The notes beneath the pieces were generated by a model. The model was not told the origin of the DNA, searched no databases, and saw only the letters and a program-made list of their open reading frames with translations. 64,000 bases of DNA from Gammaproteobacteria bacterium (GTDB lineage Bacteria > Pseudomonadota > Gammaproteobacteria > Burkholderiales > Nitrosomonadaceae). The stretch is taken from contig CP054179.1 in assembly GCA_015709615.1 (NCBI GenBank), positions 2,542,001-2,606,000 on the forward strand. Reading direction: 5' to 3'. Of the stretch, positions 1 to 8,564 are shown piece after piece. Made by a program: the position numbers and the translations under genes. Position 1 is the first letter of the stretch. The number at the start of each line of letters is the position of its first letter.

Positions 1-689
1 CTCGGCGGTTTATCGGTGCCGTGAATGGCGTAGTTCGGCCAATCCAGTTTCAATACATGCGTGCCCATCGGATTATCCGGCCCGGGCGGCACCACGGCCG
101 GTAACGGGTCGCCGTTTTTGGCGTGCTCGCGGCGGATCGAAGGTGTTGGAATCCAACTCGGATTTTCTATCTTCGAGGTGACGCGCGTCATTCCCTCGGG
201 TGTTTTCCATTCCACCCGGCCGATGCCGACCGGATGCGTGATCACCCGTTGTGGCTTACCGGGTTTGGTCTTGGGGTAATAAAACAGCCGCATTGCAGCA
301 AGATTGATCACAATGCCTTGGCGCGGCGCATCCGGCAGCACGAATTGCGTGGGAATGATGATCTCCGTGCCTGCTTTCGGCAGCCACGGATCGACGCCCG
401 GATTTGCGCTGACGATTTCTTCGTAACCCAGATTGAAACGCCGCGCGATGTCGGACAGCGTGTCGTCTTTACCGGCGGTGACCACTTGCAAGGTGCCGAC
501 GACATCGTCGCGCGCGGAATCGAAACTGAATTCATGACTGGCGACCGGAATCGGCAAAGGCTTGACTACCGGCGCCGGTGCAGCCGTTTGTTGCGTCGGC
601 AACGACTGACAGCCGCTCAGCAACAAAAGGCCGATGCAAAAGCCAAACACGAGGCCGTCACGGAGTGAATCTAAATTTTTTTTATTCAT
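1..689 (-). CDS. L,D-transpeptidase (YkuD family) with LysM domain, C-terminus cut by window edge
   Basis: Partial gene on the minus strand starting at ATG 687-689 and running off the left edge; about 229 codons are visible. The N-terminus is a lipoprotein signal (LLLLSGCQ, lipobox LSGC). A LysM-like segment follows, containing DDTLSDIARRF and ending in a PTQFVLP stretch. Next comes the start of a YkuD catalytic domain (GIVINLAAMRLFYY, TPEGMTRVTSK, NPMGTHVLKL, YAIHGT). The family forms 3-3 peptidoglycan cross-links or attaches proteins to peptidoglycan in the periplasm. The catalytic Cys/His motif itself lies mostly beyond the edge, with only the preceding IHGT reached. The family assignment is confident; which paralogue (ErfK/YbiS/YcfS type) is not resolved. 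Confidence 0.85.
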   Translation of the reverse strand, partial: MNKKNLDSLRDGLVFGFCIGLLLLSGCQSLPTQQTAAPAPVVKPLPIPVASHEFSFDSARDDVVGTLQVVTAGKDDTLSDIARRFNLGYEEIVSANPGVDPWLPKAGTEIIIPTQFVLPDAPRQGIVINLAAMRLFYYPKTKPGKPQRVITHPVGIGRVEWKTPEGMTRVTSKIENPSWIPTPSIRREHAKNGDPLPAVVPPGPDNPMGTHVLKLDWPNYAIHGTDKPP

Positions 690-1003
690 AGAATCAATAA
701 GATCATAAAAATTCGACGTGACCGATGGCAAGCAATGTACAAGATTTCTCACGATGACACAACCATTAATCACGCTAAATCAGGGTATTTCCGCTGTCAT
801 TTAAAGTATCGAATGAGTGTCCGGAAATGTGTTGAGTTCTGACAGAACTGTAATTCGAAGTGGTGATTTTGAGTTGCCGCCTGCACATTTTTTGACCGGT
901 AAAATCGAATGCCAGTATGATTGTCAGACAAAATAACGAGGCGGATCTGCGTAGTGTCATTCGTCATCGATTTAAAAATTTCGACCAATCAATTTTTATA
1001 AAT
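690..1003. other. Intergenic region between divergent genes
   Basis: About 314 bp between the minus-strand L,D-transpeptidase and the plus-strand reductase gene. It contains a good sigma-70-like promoter match facing right (listed separately). The reading frame of the reductase is open back to 917, but the Rossmann motif starts right after ATG 1004, so the upstream extension is judged non-coding. Nothing else recognised. Confidence 0.5.
892..921 (+). promoter_or_regulatory. Putative sigma-70 promoter for glxR-glcDEF
   Basis: TTGACC at 892-897 and TATGAT at 916-921 with an 18-nt spacer; each hexamer matches the consensus at 5 of 6 positions. It lies about 80 bp ahead of the reductase ATG at 1004 and could drive the closely packed reductase-glcD-glcE-glcF set. 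Prediction from motif only. Confidence 0.45.
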
Positions 1004-1897
1004 ATGGCCACTATCGGTTTTATCGGTCTCGGCATCATGGGCAAGCCCATGGCGGGGCATTTGATCAAAGGCGGGCACCGCTTGTTTTTGCACTCGCGCA
1101 GCGGTGTACCTGCCGACTTGGTTGAACTGGGCGGCAGCGCTTTGTCGTCGCCCAAAAAGGTTGCGCAGCATGCGGATTTGATTATTACCATGTTGCCGGA
1201 TACGCCGGATGTGGAAAAGGTGCTGTTCGGCGAGGATGGTGTTATCGAGGGATTGCAAGCCGATCCTGGCCGGAGGCGGATCATTGTCGACATGAGTTCG
1301 ATTTCGCCGCTGGCGACGCGCGAATTTGCCGCGCGGCTGGATGCGCTCGGGCATGACTACGCCGATGCGCCGGTTTCCGGGGGCGATGTGGGAGCGCGGA
1401 ATGCCACGTTGACGATCATGGTGGGTGCGAGCACGGCGGTGTTCGAGACCATCAAACCGGTGCTGGAATTGATGGGGAAAACGGTGACGCATATCGGTGA
1501 TGTTGGCGCCGGGCAGGTGTGCAAGGTTGCCAATCAGATCGTGGTGTCGTCGGCGATCGAGGCGGTGGCCGAGGCGTTGCTGTTCGCGTCCAAGGCCGGT
1601 GTCGATCCGGCCAAAGTGCGGCAAGCGTTGCTGGGTGGATTTGCCGCGTCGAAGGCATTGGAAGTGCACGGTCAGCGCATGATCGAACGGCGTTTCGAGC
1701 CGGGTTTTCGCATCGAATTGCATCACAAGGATTTGAACATCGCGTTGCAAAGCGCCGCCGAATTGGGCGTGAGCCTGCCGACTACGGCCGCGGTGCGCGA
1801 GTTGTTTTCCGCTTGTCTCGCGCACGGCGGCGCAACATGGGATAATTCCGCCATTGTCAAAATGCTGGAAAAACTCGCTAACCACGAAATTCAATAA
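1004..1897 (+). CDS. glxR: 2-hydroxy-3-oxopropionate (tartronate semialdehyde) reductase
   Basis: 297-residue beta-hydroxyacid dehydrogenase that reduces tartronate semialdehyde to D-glycerate with NAD(P)H. The dinucleotide-binding motif GFIGLGIMGKPMA is at residues 5-17, the substrate-binding DAPVSGGDVGA at 121-131, and the catalytic-lysine motif GAGQVCKVANQ has Lys174. ATG 1004 is chosen over an in-frame ATG at 917 because homologues begin just before the Rossmann motif. glcD starts 17 nt after its stop, so it is probably co-transcribed with glycolate oxidase. Together they suggest salvage of Rubisco-derived glycolate through glyoxylate and tartronate semialdehyde to glycerate. Glyoxylate carboligase is not in the window. 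Other members of this family (3-hydroxyisobutyrate dehydrogenase) are less likely given the neighbours. Confidence 0.88.
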   Translation: MATIGFIGLGIMGKPMAGHLIKGGHRLFLHSRSGVPADLVELGGSALSSPKKVAQHADLIITMLPDTPDVEKVLFGEDGVIEGLQADPGRRRIIVDMSSISPLATREFAARLDALGHDYADAPVSGGDVGARNATLTIMVGASTAVFETIKPVLELMGKTVTHIGDVGAGQVCKVANQIVVSSAIEAVAEALLFASKAGVDPAKVRQALLGGFAASKALEVHGQRMIERRFEPGFRIELHHKDLNIALQSAAELGVSLPTTAAVRELFSACLAHGGATWDNSAIVKMLEKLANHEIQ

Positions 1898-1913
1898 TAT
1901 CCCGAATAATCGT

Positions 1914-3368
1914 ATGTCTGCTCAAGAGTTTGTCAATCAACTGCGGTCTTTTTTGCCGCCCGACGCGGTTTTGCACGAAACCGAGGATTTAAAACCGTAC
2001 GAATGCGACGGCTTGTCCGCCTACCGGCAATTGCCAATGATCGTGGTGCTGCCGCAAACGGAAGAACAAATAGTCAAGGTCTTGCAACTTTGCTACGCGG
2101 CTAAAATACCCGTGGTGGCGCGTGGCGCGGGTACCGGTTTATCGGGTGGCGCGCTGCCGCATGCGCAAGGTGTTTTGCTGTCACTAGCGAAACTGAAACA
2201 GATTGTCGCCATCGACCCGTTGGCGCGCACCGCGCGCGTGCAGCCCGGTGTGCGCAATCTGGCGATCAGCGAAGCGGCGGCACCGTATGGTTTGTATTAC
2301 GCGCCCGATCCTTCGTCGCAAATTGCCTGCTCGATCGGCGGCAACGTCGCGGAAAATTCCGGCGGCGTGCATTGCCTGAAATATGGCCTGACCGTGCACA
2401 ATATTCTCAAGCTGCGGGTGCTGACTATCGACGGCGAGTGCCTGGAAATTGGTGGTGATAGTTTGGACAGCGCGGGTTATGACTTGCTGGCCTTGATGAC
2501 CGGCTCCGAGGGCATGCTCGGCATCGTCACGGAAATCACCGTCAAGCTGATTCCCAAACCGGAAAAGGCGCAATTGGTGATGGCAGCGTTCGACGATGTG
2601 CAGAAAGCGGGCAGTGCGGTGGCGAATGTCATCGGCGCGGGCATTATTCCCGCCGGTATGGAAATGATGGATAAGATTACGATCCATGCGGTAGAGGAAT
2701 TTTTGCACGCCGGTTATGATTTGAATGCCGAGGCGATTTTGTTGTGCGAATCGGACGGCAGCACCGAGGAAGTGGCGGATGAAATCCGGCGGATTTATGC
2801 CATCATGCAGCAAAGCGGCGCGACCAACATCAGTACGTCGAATAATGAAGTCGAACGGCTTAAATTCTGGGCCGGCCGTAAAGCGGCATTTCCCGCGGCG
2901 GGCCGGGTTTCGCCGGATTATTACTGCATGGACGGCACCATTCCGCGCAAACGCCTGGCCGATGTGCTGCGCGGCATCGAAAAGCTTTCACAAGAATACG
3001 GATTGCGCTGCATGAATGTGTTTCATGCCGGGGACGGCAACTTGCATCCGCTGATTTTGTACGATGCGAACAAGCCGGGCGAGTTGGAAAGAACCGAGGA
3101 ATTCGGCGGCAAGATACTGGAAATGTGCATTCATGCCGGCGGCACGATCACCGGAGAGCACGGCGTGGGAATGGAAAAAATCAATCAGATGTGTTCACAA
3201 TTCGGAGCCGGAGAGCTGGCCATGTTCCATGCCGTGAAAGCGGCGTTCGATCCGGCGGGTTTGCTCAATCCGGGCAAAGCGGTGCCTGAATTACACCGTT
3301 GCGCGGAGCTGGGGGCGATGCATGTGCATCACGGTGAGCAAAAATTCGCCGATTTACCGCGTTTTTGA
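1914..3368 (+). CDS. glcD: Glycolate oxidase, FAD-linked subunit GlcD
   Basis: 484 residues from ATG 1914 (the frame is open 20 codons further up, but homology begins at MSAQEFV). FAD-binding type 4 (PCMH) fold: VVARGAGTGLSGGA around residues 74-87, SIGGNVAENSGG, and the FAD-linked oxidase C-terminal domain with NVFHAGDGNLHPLI and GTITGEHGVGMEK near the end. It is the catalytic subunit of the GlcDEF complex, oxidising glycolate to glyoxylate and passing electrons toward the quinone pool. The stop overlaps the 5' end of glcE. A D-lactate dehydrogenase could look similar, but the glcE and glcF partners settle it. Confidence 0.95.
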   Translation: MSAQEFVNQLRSFLPPDAVLHETEDLKPYECDGLSAYRQLPMIVVLPQTEEQIVKVLQLCYAAKIPVVARGAGTGLSGGALPHAQGVLLSLAKLKQIVAIDPLARTARVQPGVRNLAISEAAAPYGLYYAPDPSSQIACSIGGNVAENSGGVHCLKYGLTVHNILKLRVLTIDGECLEIGGDSLDSAGYDLLALMTGSEGMLGIVTEITVKLIPKPEKAQLVMAAFDDVQKAGSAVANVIGAGIIPAGMEMMDKITIHAVEEFLHAGYDLNAEAILLCESDGSTEEVADEIRRIYAIMQQSGATNISTSNNEVERLKFWAGRKAAFPAAGRVSPDYYCMDGTIPRKRLADVLRGIEKLSQEYGLRCMNVFHAGDGNLHPLILYDANKPGELERTEEFGGKILEMCIHAGGTITGEHGVGMEKINQMCSQFGAGELAMFHAVKAAFDPAGLLNPGKAVPELHRCAELGAMHVHHGEQKFADLPRF

Positions 3369-3373
3369 GTGCC

Positions 3374-4444
3374 ATGCAGACCATAATTGATCAATACCAG
3401 GCGGCTATCCGCACAGCGGTTGAATCTAAAATTCCGCTGCGAATACGCGGCGGCGGCACCAAAGATTTCTACGGTAATCCGACAGGGGAACCAAACAGCA
3501 CATTGCTCGATATGACCGGCTATCACGGTATCGTGGATTACGAACCGACCGAGCTGGTGATCACCGCGCGCGCCGGAACGCAGTTGAGCGATCTGGAAGC
3601 CGAGCTTGACCGGCACGGCCAAATGTTGGCATTCGAACCGCCGTATTTCGGTGCGGCGGCTACCTTAGGCGGTTGCATTGCCGCAGGGCTATCCGGCCCG
3701 CGCCGCGCTGCGGTCGGTAGCGTACGCGATTTTGTGCTGGGTGTGCGCATGCTCGATGGAAAAGGTGAGGATTTGCGTTTTGGCGGGCAAGTGATGAAAA
3801 ATGTCGCCGGTTACGATGTGTCCCGGTTGATGACGGGGGCGATGGGAACACTGGGTGTTTTGCTCGAAGTGTCGCTGAAAGTCTTGCCCAAGCCAACGGT
3901 AGAAATGACACTATGTATGGCCATGCATGAAGCGGCTGCAATCGAAAAAATGAACCAATGGGCCGGAAAACCACTGCCGGTTTCCGCAACTTGTTTTAGC
4001 GATAGCCAGCTGTTTGTCAGGCTTTCCGGCGCCGAACCGGCAGTGCGCGCCGCGCGAGCGAAACTGGGTGGTGATTTAGTACAAGACGATGTCATCTTCT
4101 GGCGGTCGGTGCGCGAACACACGCATGATTTTTTTCAGCCGGATCAGCGGTTATGGCGCCTGTCGGTTAAATCGACCGCACCGTCTTTTCATCTGCCGGG
4201 TAAACAATTGCTGGAATGGAACGGCGCTTTACGCTGGCTATGCACTACCGGCGATAAAACTGAAGCCATTCATCACGCAGCTCAAGAAGCAGGTGGACAT
4301 GCCACGTTGTTTCGCAGTGATGCGGCGCGCACCGCGGTGTTTCATCCGTTGCCGCCTGCGCTGATGAAAATTCATTGCACCTTGAAAGAAAAATTTGACC
4401 CGGCGGGAGTTTTCAACCCCGGCCGGCTTTATCCCGGGATTTAA
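3374..4444 (+). CDS. glcE: Glycolate oxidase, FAD-binding subunit GlcE
   Basis: 356 residues from ATG 3374; an in-frame TTG at 3365 overlapping the glcD stop is the alternative start. A shorter paralogue of GlcD with the PCMH FAD-binding fold: IRGGGTKDFYG near residue 25, ITARAGTQLSDLEAEL, TLGGCIAAGLSGPRR and a conserved NVAGYDVSRLMTGAMGTLG segment. The C-terminus ends FDPAGVFNPGRLYPG, typical of this subunit. It is required for the GlcDEF complex. It abuts glcF directly (stop at 4444, ATG at 4445), indicating translational coupling. Confidence 0.95.
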   Translation: MQTIIDQYQAAIRTAVESKIPLRIRGGGTKDFYGNPTGEPNSTLLDMTGYHGIVDYEPTELVITARAGTQLSDLEAELDRHGQMLAFEPPYFGAAATLGGCIAAGLSGPRRAAVGSVRDFVLGVRMLDGKGEDLRFGGQVMKNVAGYDVSRLMTGAMGTLGVLLEVSLKVLPKPTVEMTLCMAMHEAAAIEKMNQWAGKPLPVSATCFSDSQLFVRLSGAEPAVRAARAKLGGDLVQDDVIFWRSVREHTHDFFQPDQRLWRLSVKSTAPSFHLPGKQLLEWNGALRWLCTTGDKTEAIHHAAQEAGGHATLFRSDAARTAVFHPLPPALMKIHCTLKEKFDPAGVFNPGRLYPGI

Positions 4445-5692
4445 ATGCAAACGAAGCTTGCTGATTTCATAAAAAATTCCCCGCAAGGCGAGGAAGCCGA
4501 CGCTATTTTGCGCAGTTGCGTGCACTGCGGTTTTTGCCTGGCGACTTGTCCGACGTATCAAATTCTCGGCGATGAGCTGGACAGCCCGCGCGGACGTATT
4601 TATTTAATGAAGCAAATGCTGGAAGGGCAACCGGTTACGCAGAAGACTTTGTCGCATCTGGATCGGTGCTTGACCTGCCGCGCTTGCGAAACGACTTGTC
4701 CGTCTGGGGTACGCTATGGCGCCTTGGTGGATATCGGCCGTGCGATTGCTGAGAAACAGGTCAAACGCAACATCCCTTCAGAAGTGATGCGCTTTACGTT
4801 GCGTAAAGTTTTGCCGAATGCGATGCTGTTTAATGCGTTGTTCCAGGCCGGTCAAATGGTGCGGCCATTGTTACCGGGCAGCTTGAAAACAAAAATACCG
4901 CGCAAACTCAGCTCGGCAAAAACATGGCCCACAGCGCGGCATGCGCGCAAAATGTTGGTGCTCGATGGTTGTGTGCAGCCGGCATTGGCGCCTAATATCA
5001 ACGCTGCAACTGCGCGCGTGCTGGATAACTTGGGAATCTCATTGATTAAGGCAGAACAGGCCGGTTGCTGTGGCGCGGTTGCTTTTCATCTGAATGCGCA
5101 GCAAGAGGGGTTGGATTACATGCGTCGCAATATCGATGCCTGGTGGCCGTGGGTGGAGCGGAACGAAGTCGAGGCGATTATAGTGACGGCCAGCGGTTGC
5201 GGGGTGACGGTGAAGGAGTATGGTCATTTTCTGCAACATGATGCAGCGTATGCCGGAAAAGCGGCTAAGGTTTCGGCGCTTGCCAAAGATATCGGCGAGA
5301 CTCTGTATGCAGAACTGGAAAATATTGAACGCTTACTTTCTCAACGCAATGTTAAAGCCGAAAAAAAACGATTGTCGTTCCATTCTCCTTGTACATTGCA
5401 GCACGGCATGCGAATTCGCGGGGTGGTGGAGAAAATTCTGCTTACAACCGGTTTTGATTTGACTGTCGTGCCCAATGCGCATCTGTGCTGCGGCTCCGCC
5501 GGTACGTACTCCATTACGCAACCGGAGCTTTCGCAGCAACTGCTAAAAAATAAGGTTACCGCGCTGGAATCGGGTAAACCTGATCAGATAGCTACTGCCA
5601 ATATCGGTTGTTTGATGCATTTGCAAACCGGTACGGTGCTTTCAGTCAAGCACTGGATAGAGCTGGTGGATGAGCGGCTATGTGGCGGCTGA
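4445..5692 (+). CDS. glcF: Glycolate oxidase, iron-sulfur subunit GlcF
   Basis: 415 residues. Two ferredoxin-type 4Fe-4S motifs lie near the N-terminus, with cysteines 25, 28, 31, 35 and 75, 78, 81, 85. Two CCG domains follow, seen as AGCCGAVAFH and LCCGSAGTYS, typical of heterodisulfide-reductase-like electron-transfer subunits. It carries electrons from GlcD/GlcE to the respiratory chain at the membrane. It is the last gene of the tightly packed reductase-glcDEF set; 136 bp separate it from the next gene, and I see no strong terminator there. Confidence 0.95.
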   Translation: MQTKLADFIKNSPQGEEADAILRSCVHCGFCLATCPTYQILGDELDSPRGRIYLMKQMLEGQPVTQKTLSHLDRCLTCRACETTCPSGVRYGALVDIGRAIAEKQVKRNIPSEVMRFTLRKVLPNAMLFNALFQAGQMVRPLLPGSLKTKIPRKLSSAKTWPTARHARKMLVLDGCVQPALAPNINAATARVLDNLGISLIKAEQAGCCGAVAFHLNAQQEGLDYMRRNIDAWWPWVERNEVEAIIVTASGCGVTVKEYGHFLQHDAAYAGKAAKVSALAKDIGETLYAELENIERLLSQRNVKAEKKRLSFHSPCTLQHGMRIRGVVEKILLTTGFDLTVVPNAHLCCGSAGTYSITQPELSQQLLKNKVTALESGKPDQIATANIGCLMHLQTGTVLSVKHWIELVDERLCGG

Positions 5693-5828
5693 AACGATAA
5701 AAGTTTTCATTTCGATTAATATTCTATTTTTTTTGTTATACAATCCCGTGCTAAGTTGTTCGAGCGGAATTTCTGAGCGTATAGCAATGATGCAATAAGC
5801 TTAAGATAATCAATTAATTGGAGAAGAT

Positions 5829-6545
5829 ATGAAGGTTGTTTTTAGAAGCGGTTGGGTAACAAAAGTTGGTGGTGCGGTATTAGCATCTTTTTTGGCAATG
5901 CCGTCGTATGCGCAGTTGATGCTCGCTCACGAAGGTCATCATGATGCAGGTGGTTGTACGATTAAAACCGGTGAATTCCCGGTAACATTCAGCGCCTATG
6001 AAGTACCGGAAGGCGGCATACCGCCCATGCATTCGTTTTGTGAGAATCTGCCAAATGCCGGCAAGGTGAATTTGACCATTGAGTTGCCGCATGAAGCACG
6101 CGAGATTCCTCTGGCAGTTCGTTTGGTCAAAGATGGACATGAAGGCCACGGCGCCAAACCAGCTGCGCCTGTCGAGCAAAAAGCAGCCGATGCCAATGAT
6201 CATGCGGGTCATGAAGGAATGAATCATGATGAACACGAAGAACATGGGGCTGCTGAGCATGGCATTGTTTATATGCCGGCGCAAAAGCATAATTCCGGAA
6301 TTATCGTCGTGGCAGCTAATATTCAGGAAAAAGGACAGTATGCGGTGCAGCTGGAACGCAAAGATGATGCTGGCAATGTGAAAACGGTCGTAAAAATCCC
6401 GCTGAATGTTGGCAAAGGCGGTGGACACGGTAGTCACGGCGGCGGATTTGGTGTGATGGAAATCGGTTTATTAGTCGCTGTTGCGGGCGGCGGTGCCGCA
6501 TTCTATTTTATGCGCCGCAAGAAAGCATCGGATGCTTCTGTGTAA
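5829..6545 (+). CDS. His-rich periplasmic protein with C-terminal membrane anchor, unrecognised
   Basis: 238 residues. Predicted signal peptide with cleavage after PSYA (about residue 28). The exported part starts with a His cluster (AHEGHHDAGG), contains one Cys pair (CTIKTG, SFCENL), then a long His/Glu-rich linker with several HEGH and HDEHEEHG-type groups (residues about 120-160). Near the end come GGGHGSHGGG, one hydrophobic segment (VMEIGLLVAVAGGGAAFYF) and the basic tail MRRKK, giving a periplasmic domain held by a C-terminal anchor. It lies 306 bp upstream of hao in the same direction. Histidine content suggests binding of metal such as Cu, Zn or Ni, or of haem; that is inference. I do not recognise the family. 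Confidence 0.75.
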   Translation: MKVVFRSGWVTKVGGAVLASFLAMPSYAQLMLAHEGHHDAGGCTIKTGEFPVTFSAYEVPEGGIPPMHSFCENLPNAGKVNLTIELPHEAREIPLAVRLVKDGHEGHGAKPAAPVEQKAADANDHAGHEGMNHDEHEEHGAAEHGIVYMPAQKHNSGIIVVAANIQEKGQYAVQLERKDDAGNVKTVVKIPLNVGKGGGHGSHGGGFGVMEIGLLVAVAGGGAAFYFMRRKKASDASV

Positions 6546-6851
6546 CTAAGCAAAGGCTTTTTCACAGTTAGATCGGGTTGAAATCAGTTGCACTGTTGTA
6601 GCCAAACGGTGTAATTTTTGCATTGGCGAATACGATCAAGAGCAGTTATTCTTACGTTATCTTGTCAGTTAAATTCCCTTGACAGTTATAAGAGTACTCA
6701 GTAGTCTTGGCTGGGTTTTAGTTGAGGAATGGTGAGTTGTGGCGTGGGCAATTTGCCGCACTCGCATATAAAATAGTAAAAAGTAGAGAGAAAATAAGAA
6801 TAGAAGGAAGGCGAAGGGTTAAAAGAGAATGGAAAACCAAAGGAGAGAGAG
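6546..6851. other. hao upstream region with purine-rich leader
   Basis: 306 bp without a gene. The first part is mixed sequence with a TTGACA element at 6679-6684 and a weak TAGTCT -10 at 6702-6707 (17-nt spacer). The last 75 or so bases, from about 6775 to the hao ATG, are almost entirely purine, with repeated GGAAGG, AGAGA and AAAGGAG tracts and very few pyrimidines. An AGGAGAGAGAG ribosome binding site precedes ATG 6852. This looks like the 5' leader of a very highly expressed mRNA. Confidence 0.55.
6679..6707 (+). promoter_or_regulatory. Candidate promoter for hao
   Basis: A perfect -35 TTGACA at 6679-6684, a 17-nt spacer, and TAGTCT as a weak -10 at 6702-6707. A second A/T-rich element, TATAAA at about 6770, has no well-spaced -35. 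Either may contribute; the transcription start cannot be fixed from sequence. Confidence 0.3.
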
Positions 6852-8564
6852 ATGAAAGGCAAGCTATGGCCGAAGATAGTAGCGGCGATGTTGGGTGGGT
6901 TGCTGATAGGAGCGGCGCACGCGAACATACCGAGCGTACCGAACGAATTATATGAAGCGTTGAAACTGGATCGAGAGAAAGTAACGCCGAAGGAATTGCA
7001 CGAAGCGCTGGTTAAGCGTTACAAGGATCCTGCGCAAGGAGCGGGCCGCGGCACGCTGGCGCAATATTGGGAACCGATTCCGTATGGAATTTACCTGGAT
7101 CCGGCGACATTTTACAAATCGCCTACCACGAACAAAGAAGTTGCGAGCCGTAAAGAATGCGTGGAATGCCACACCGACGAATCGCCGGTATGGGTACAAG
7201 CGTGGAAGAGAAGCAGCCATGCGAACCTGGACAAAGTCCGCAATCTGAAACCGGGCGATCCTACTTTTTATAAGAAAGCCAAACTGGAAGACATCGAAAA
7301 GAACCTACGCTCGATGGGCAGACTGGCTGAAGGTGAAAACCTGAAAGAAGTCGGCTGTATCGACTGCCACGTAGACATTGGCGCGAAGAAAAAAGCCGAT
7401 CACACCAAAGACATCAGAATGCCGACGGCGGACGTATGCGGTACCTGTCACCTGCAAGAATTTGCAGAACGTGAATCGGAACGCGACACGATGATCTGGC
7501 CGCACGACCAATGGCCGGATGGACGTCCATCGCATGCGCTGGACTACAAAGCCAACGTGGAAACCACGGTATGGGCAGCGATGCCGCAACGCGAAGTAGC
7601 CGAAGGCTGCTCGATGTGCCACACCAACCAAAACAAATGTGACTCCTGCCACACCCGTCACGAATTCTCAGCAGCGGAATCCCGCAGACCGGAAGCCTGC
7701 GCAACCTGTCACAGCGGCGTAGACCACAACAACTGGGAAGCTTACTCCATGTCCAAGCACGGCAAGATTGTCGGCATGCTGGGTAACCAATGGAACTGGG
7801 AAGCACCGTTAAAAGACGCCTATGCAGTAGGCGGACAAAGCGCGCCAACCTGCGCCGGCTGCCACATGGAATACGAAGGCGAATACAGCCACAACATGGT
7901 TAGAAAAATCCGCTGGGCGAACTATCCGTTTGTTCCTGGGATTGCTGAAAACATCAAGAGCGAATGGTCGGAAAAACGTCTGGACTCATGGGTCGTGACT
8001 TGTACCCAATGCCACTCGGAACGTTTTGCCCGCTCCTACCTCGACCTGATGGACAGAGGCACGCTGGAAGGACTGGCTAAATACCAAGAAGCCAACGCTA
8101 TCGTACACCAACTGTACAAGGAAGGCTTATTGACAGGGCAAAAAACCAACCGCCCTGCACCACCTGCACCGGAAAAAGAAGGCTATGCATACTTTGCCCA
8201 ACTGTTCTGGTCGAAAGGCAACAGCCCTGCAGCGATCGAGCTGAAAGTGCTGGAAATGCATGAAAACGACCTGGCTAAAATGCACGTAGGCTTAGCGCAC
8301 GTCAACCCGGGCGGCTGGACTTACACCGAAGGCTGGGGGCCGATCAACCGCGCCTACGTTGAAATTCAAGACGAAAACACCCGCATCCGTGAAATGGTTG
8401 CACTGCAAGAACGTGTTAAGAATCTTGAAAGCAAGAAAACCAGTCTACTCGACTTAGACGGCACAGCAGAGAAAATCTCGCTGGGCGGTTTAGGCGGTGG
8501 CATGCTGCTGGCCGGAACACTGGCTCTGGCAGGCTGGCGCAAACGTAAGCAAAGCGAAGCTTGA
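6852..8564 (+). CDS. hao: Hydroxylamine oxidoreductase HAO
   Basis: 570-residue precursor of the periplasmic octahaem enzyme that oxidises hydroxylamine in ammonia oxidation. The 24-residue signal peptide ends AHA before NIPSVP. Eight CxxCH motifs start at Cys103, 169, 196, 253, 263, 283, 334 and 384. The fourth (CSMCH) is mature Cys229/Cys232, the P460 haem in N. europaea numbering, and Tyr491 (GGWTYTEGW) is mature Tyr467, the residue that cross-links P460 to the neighbouring subunit of the trimer. The C-terminus has a hydrophobic stretch (about 544-562) followed by WRKRK. The strong ribosome binding site AAAGGAGAGAGAG sits in a purine-rich leader. It is the first gene of hao-haoB-cycA-cycB. 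Confidence 0.99.
   Translation: MKGKLWPKIVAAMLGGLLIGAAHANIPSVPNELYEALKLDREKVTPKELHEALVKRYKDPAQGAGRGTLAQYWEPIPYGIYLDPATFYKSPTTNKEVASRKECVECHTDESPVWVQAWKRSSHANLDKVRNLKPGDPTFYKKAKLEDIEKNLRSMGRLAEGENLKEVGCIDCHVDIGAKKKADHTKDIRMPTADVCGTCHLQEFAERESERDTMIWPHDQWPDGRPSHALDYKANVETTVWAAMPQREVAEGCSMCHTNQNKCDSCHTRHEFSAAESRRPEACATCHSGVDHNNWEAYSMSKHGKIVGMLGNQWNWEAPLKDAYAVGGQSAPTCAGCHMEYEGEYSHNMVRKIRWANYPFVPGIAENIKSEWSEKRLDSWVVTCTQCHSERFARSYLDLMDRGTLEGLAKYQEANAIVHQLYKEGLLTGQKTNRPAPPAPEKEGYAYFAQLFWSKGNSPAAIELKVLEMHENDLAKMHVGLAHVNPGGWTYTEGWGPINRAYVEIQDENTRIREMVALQERVKNLESKKTSLLDLDGTAEKISLGGLGGGMLLAGTLALAGWRKRKQSEA

Noticed and set aside
123..668. 181-codon plus-strand ORF
   Set aside because: Antisense to the L,D-transpeptidase gene, whose lipobox, LysM and YkuD motifs are clear.
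989..1894. 301-codon minus-strand ORF
   Set aside because: Entirely antisense to the clearly conserved reductase gene; its composition is a shadow of that frame.
5880..6437. 185-codon minus-strand ORF
   Set aside because: Antisense to the His-rich protein gene, which has a signal peptide, a GGAGAAG ribosome binding site and a membrane anchor; the antisense product has no recognisable features.
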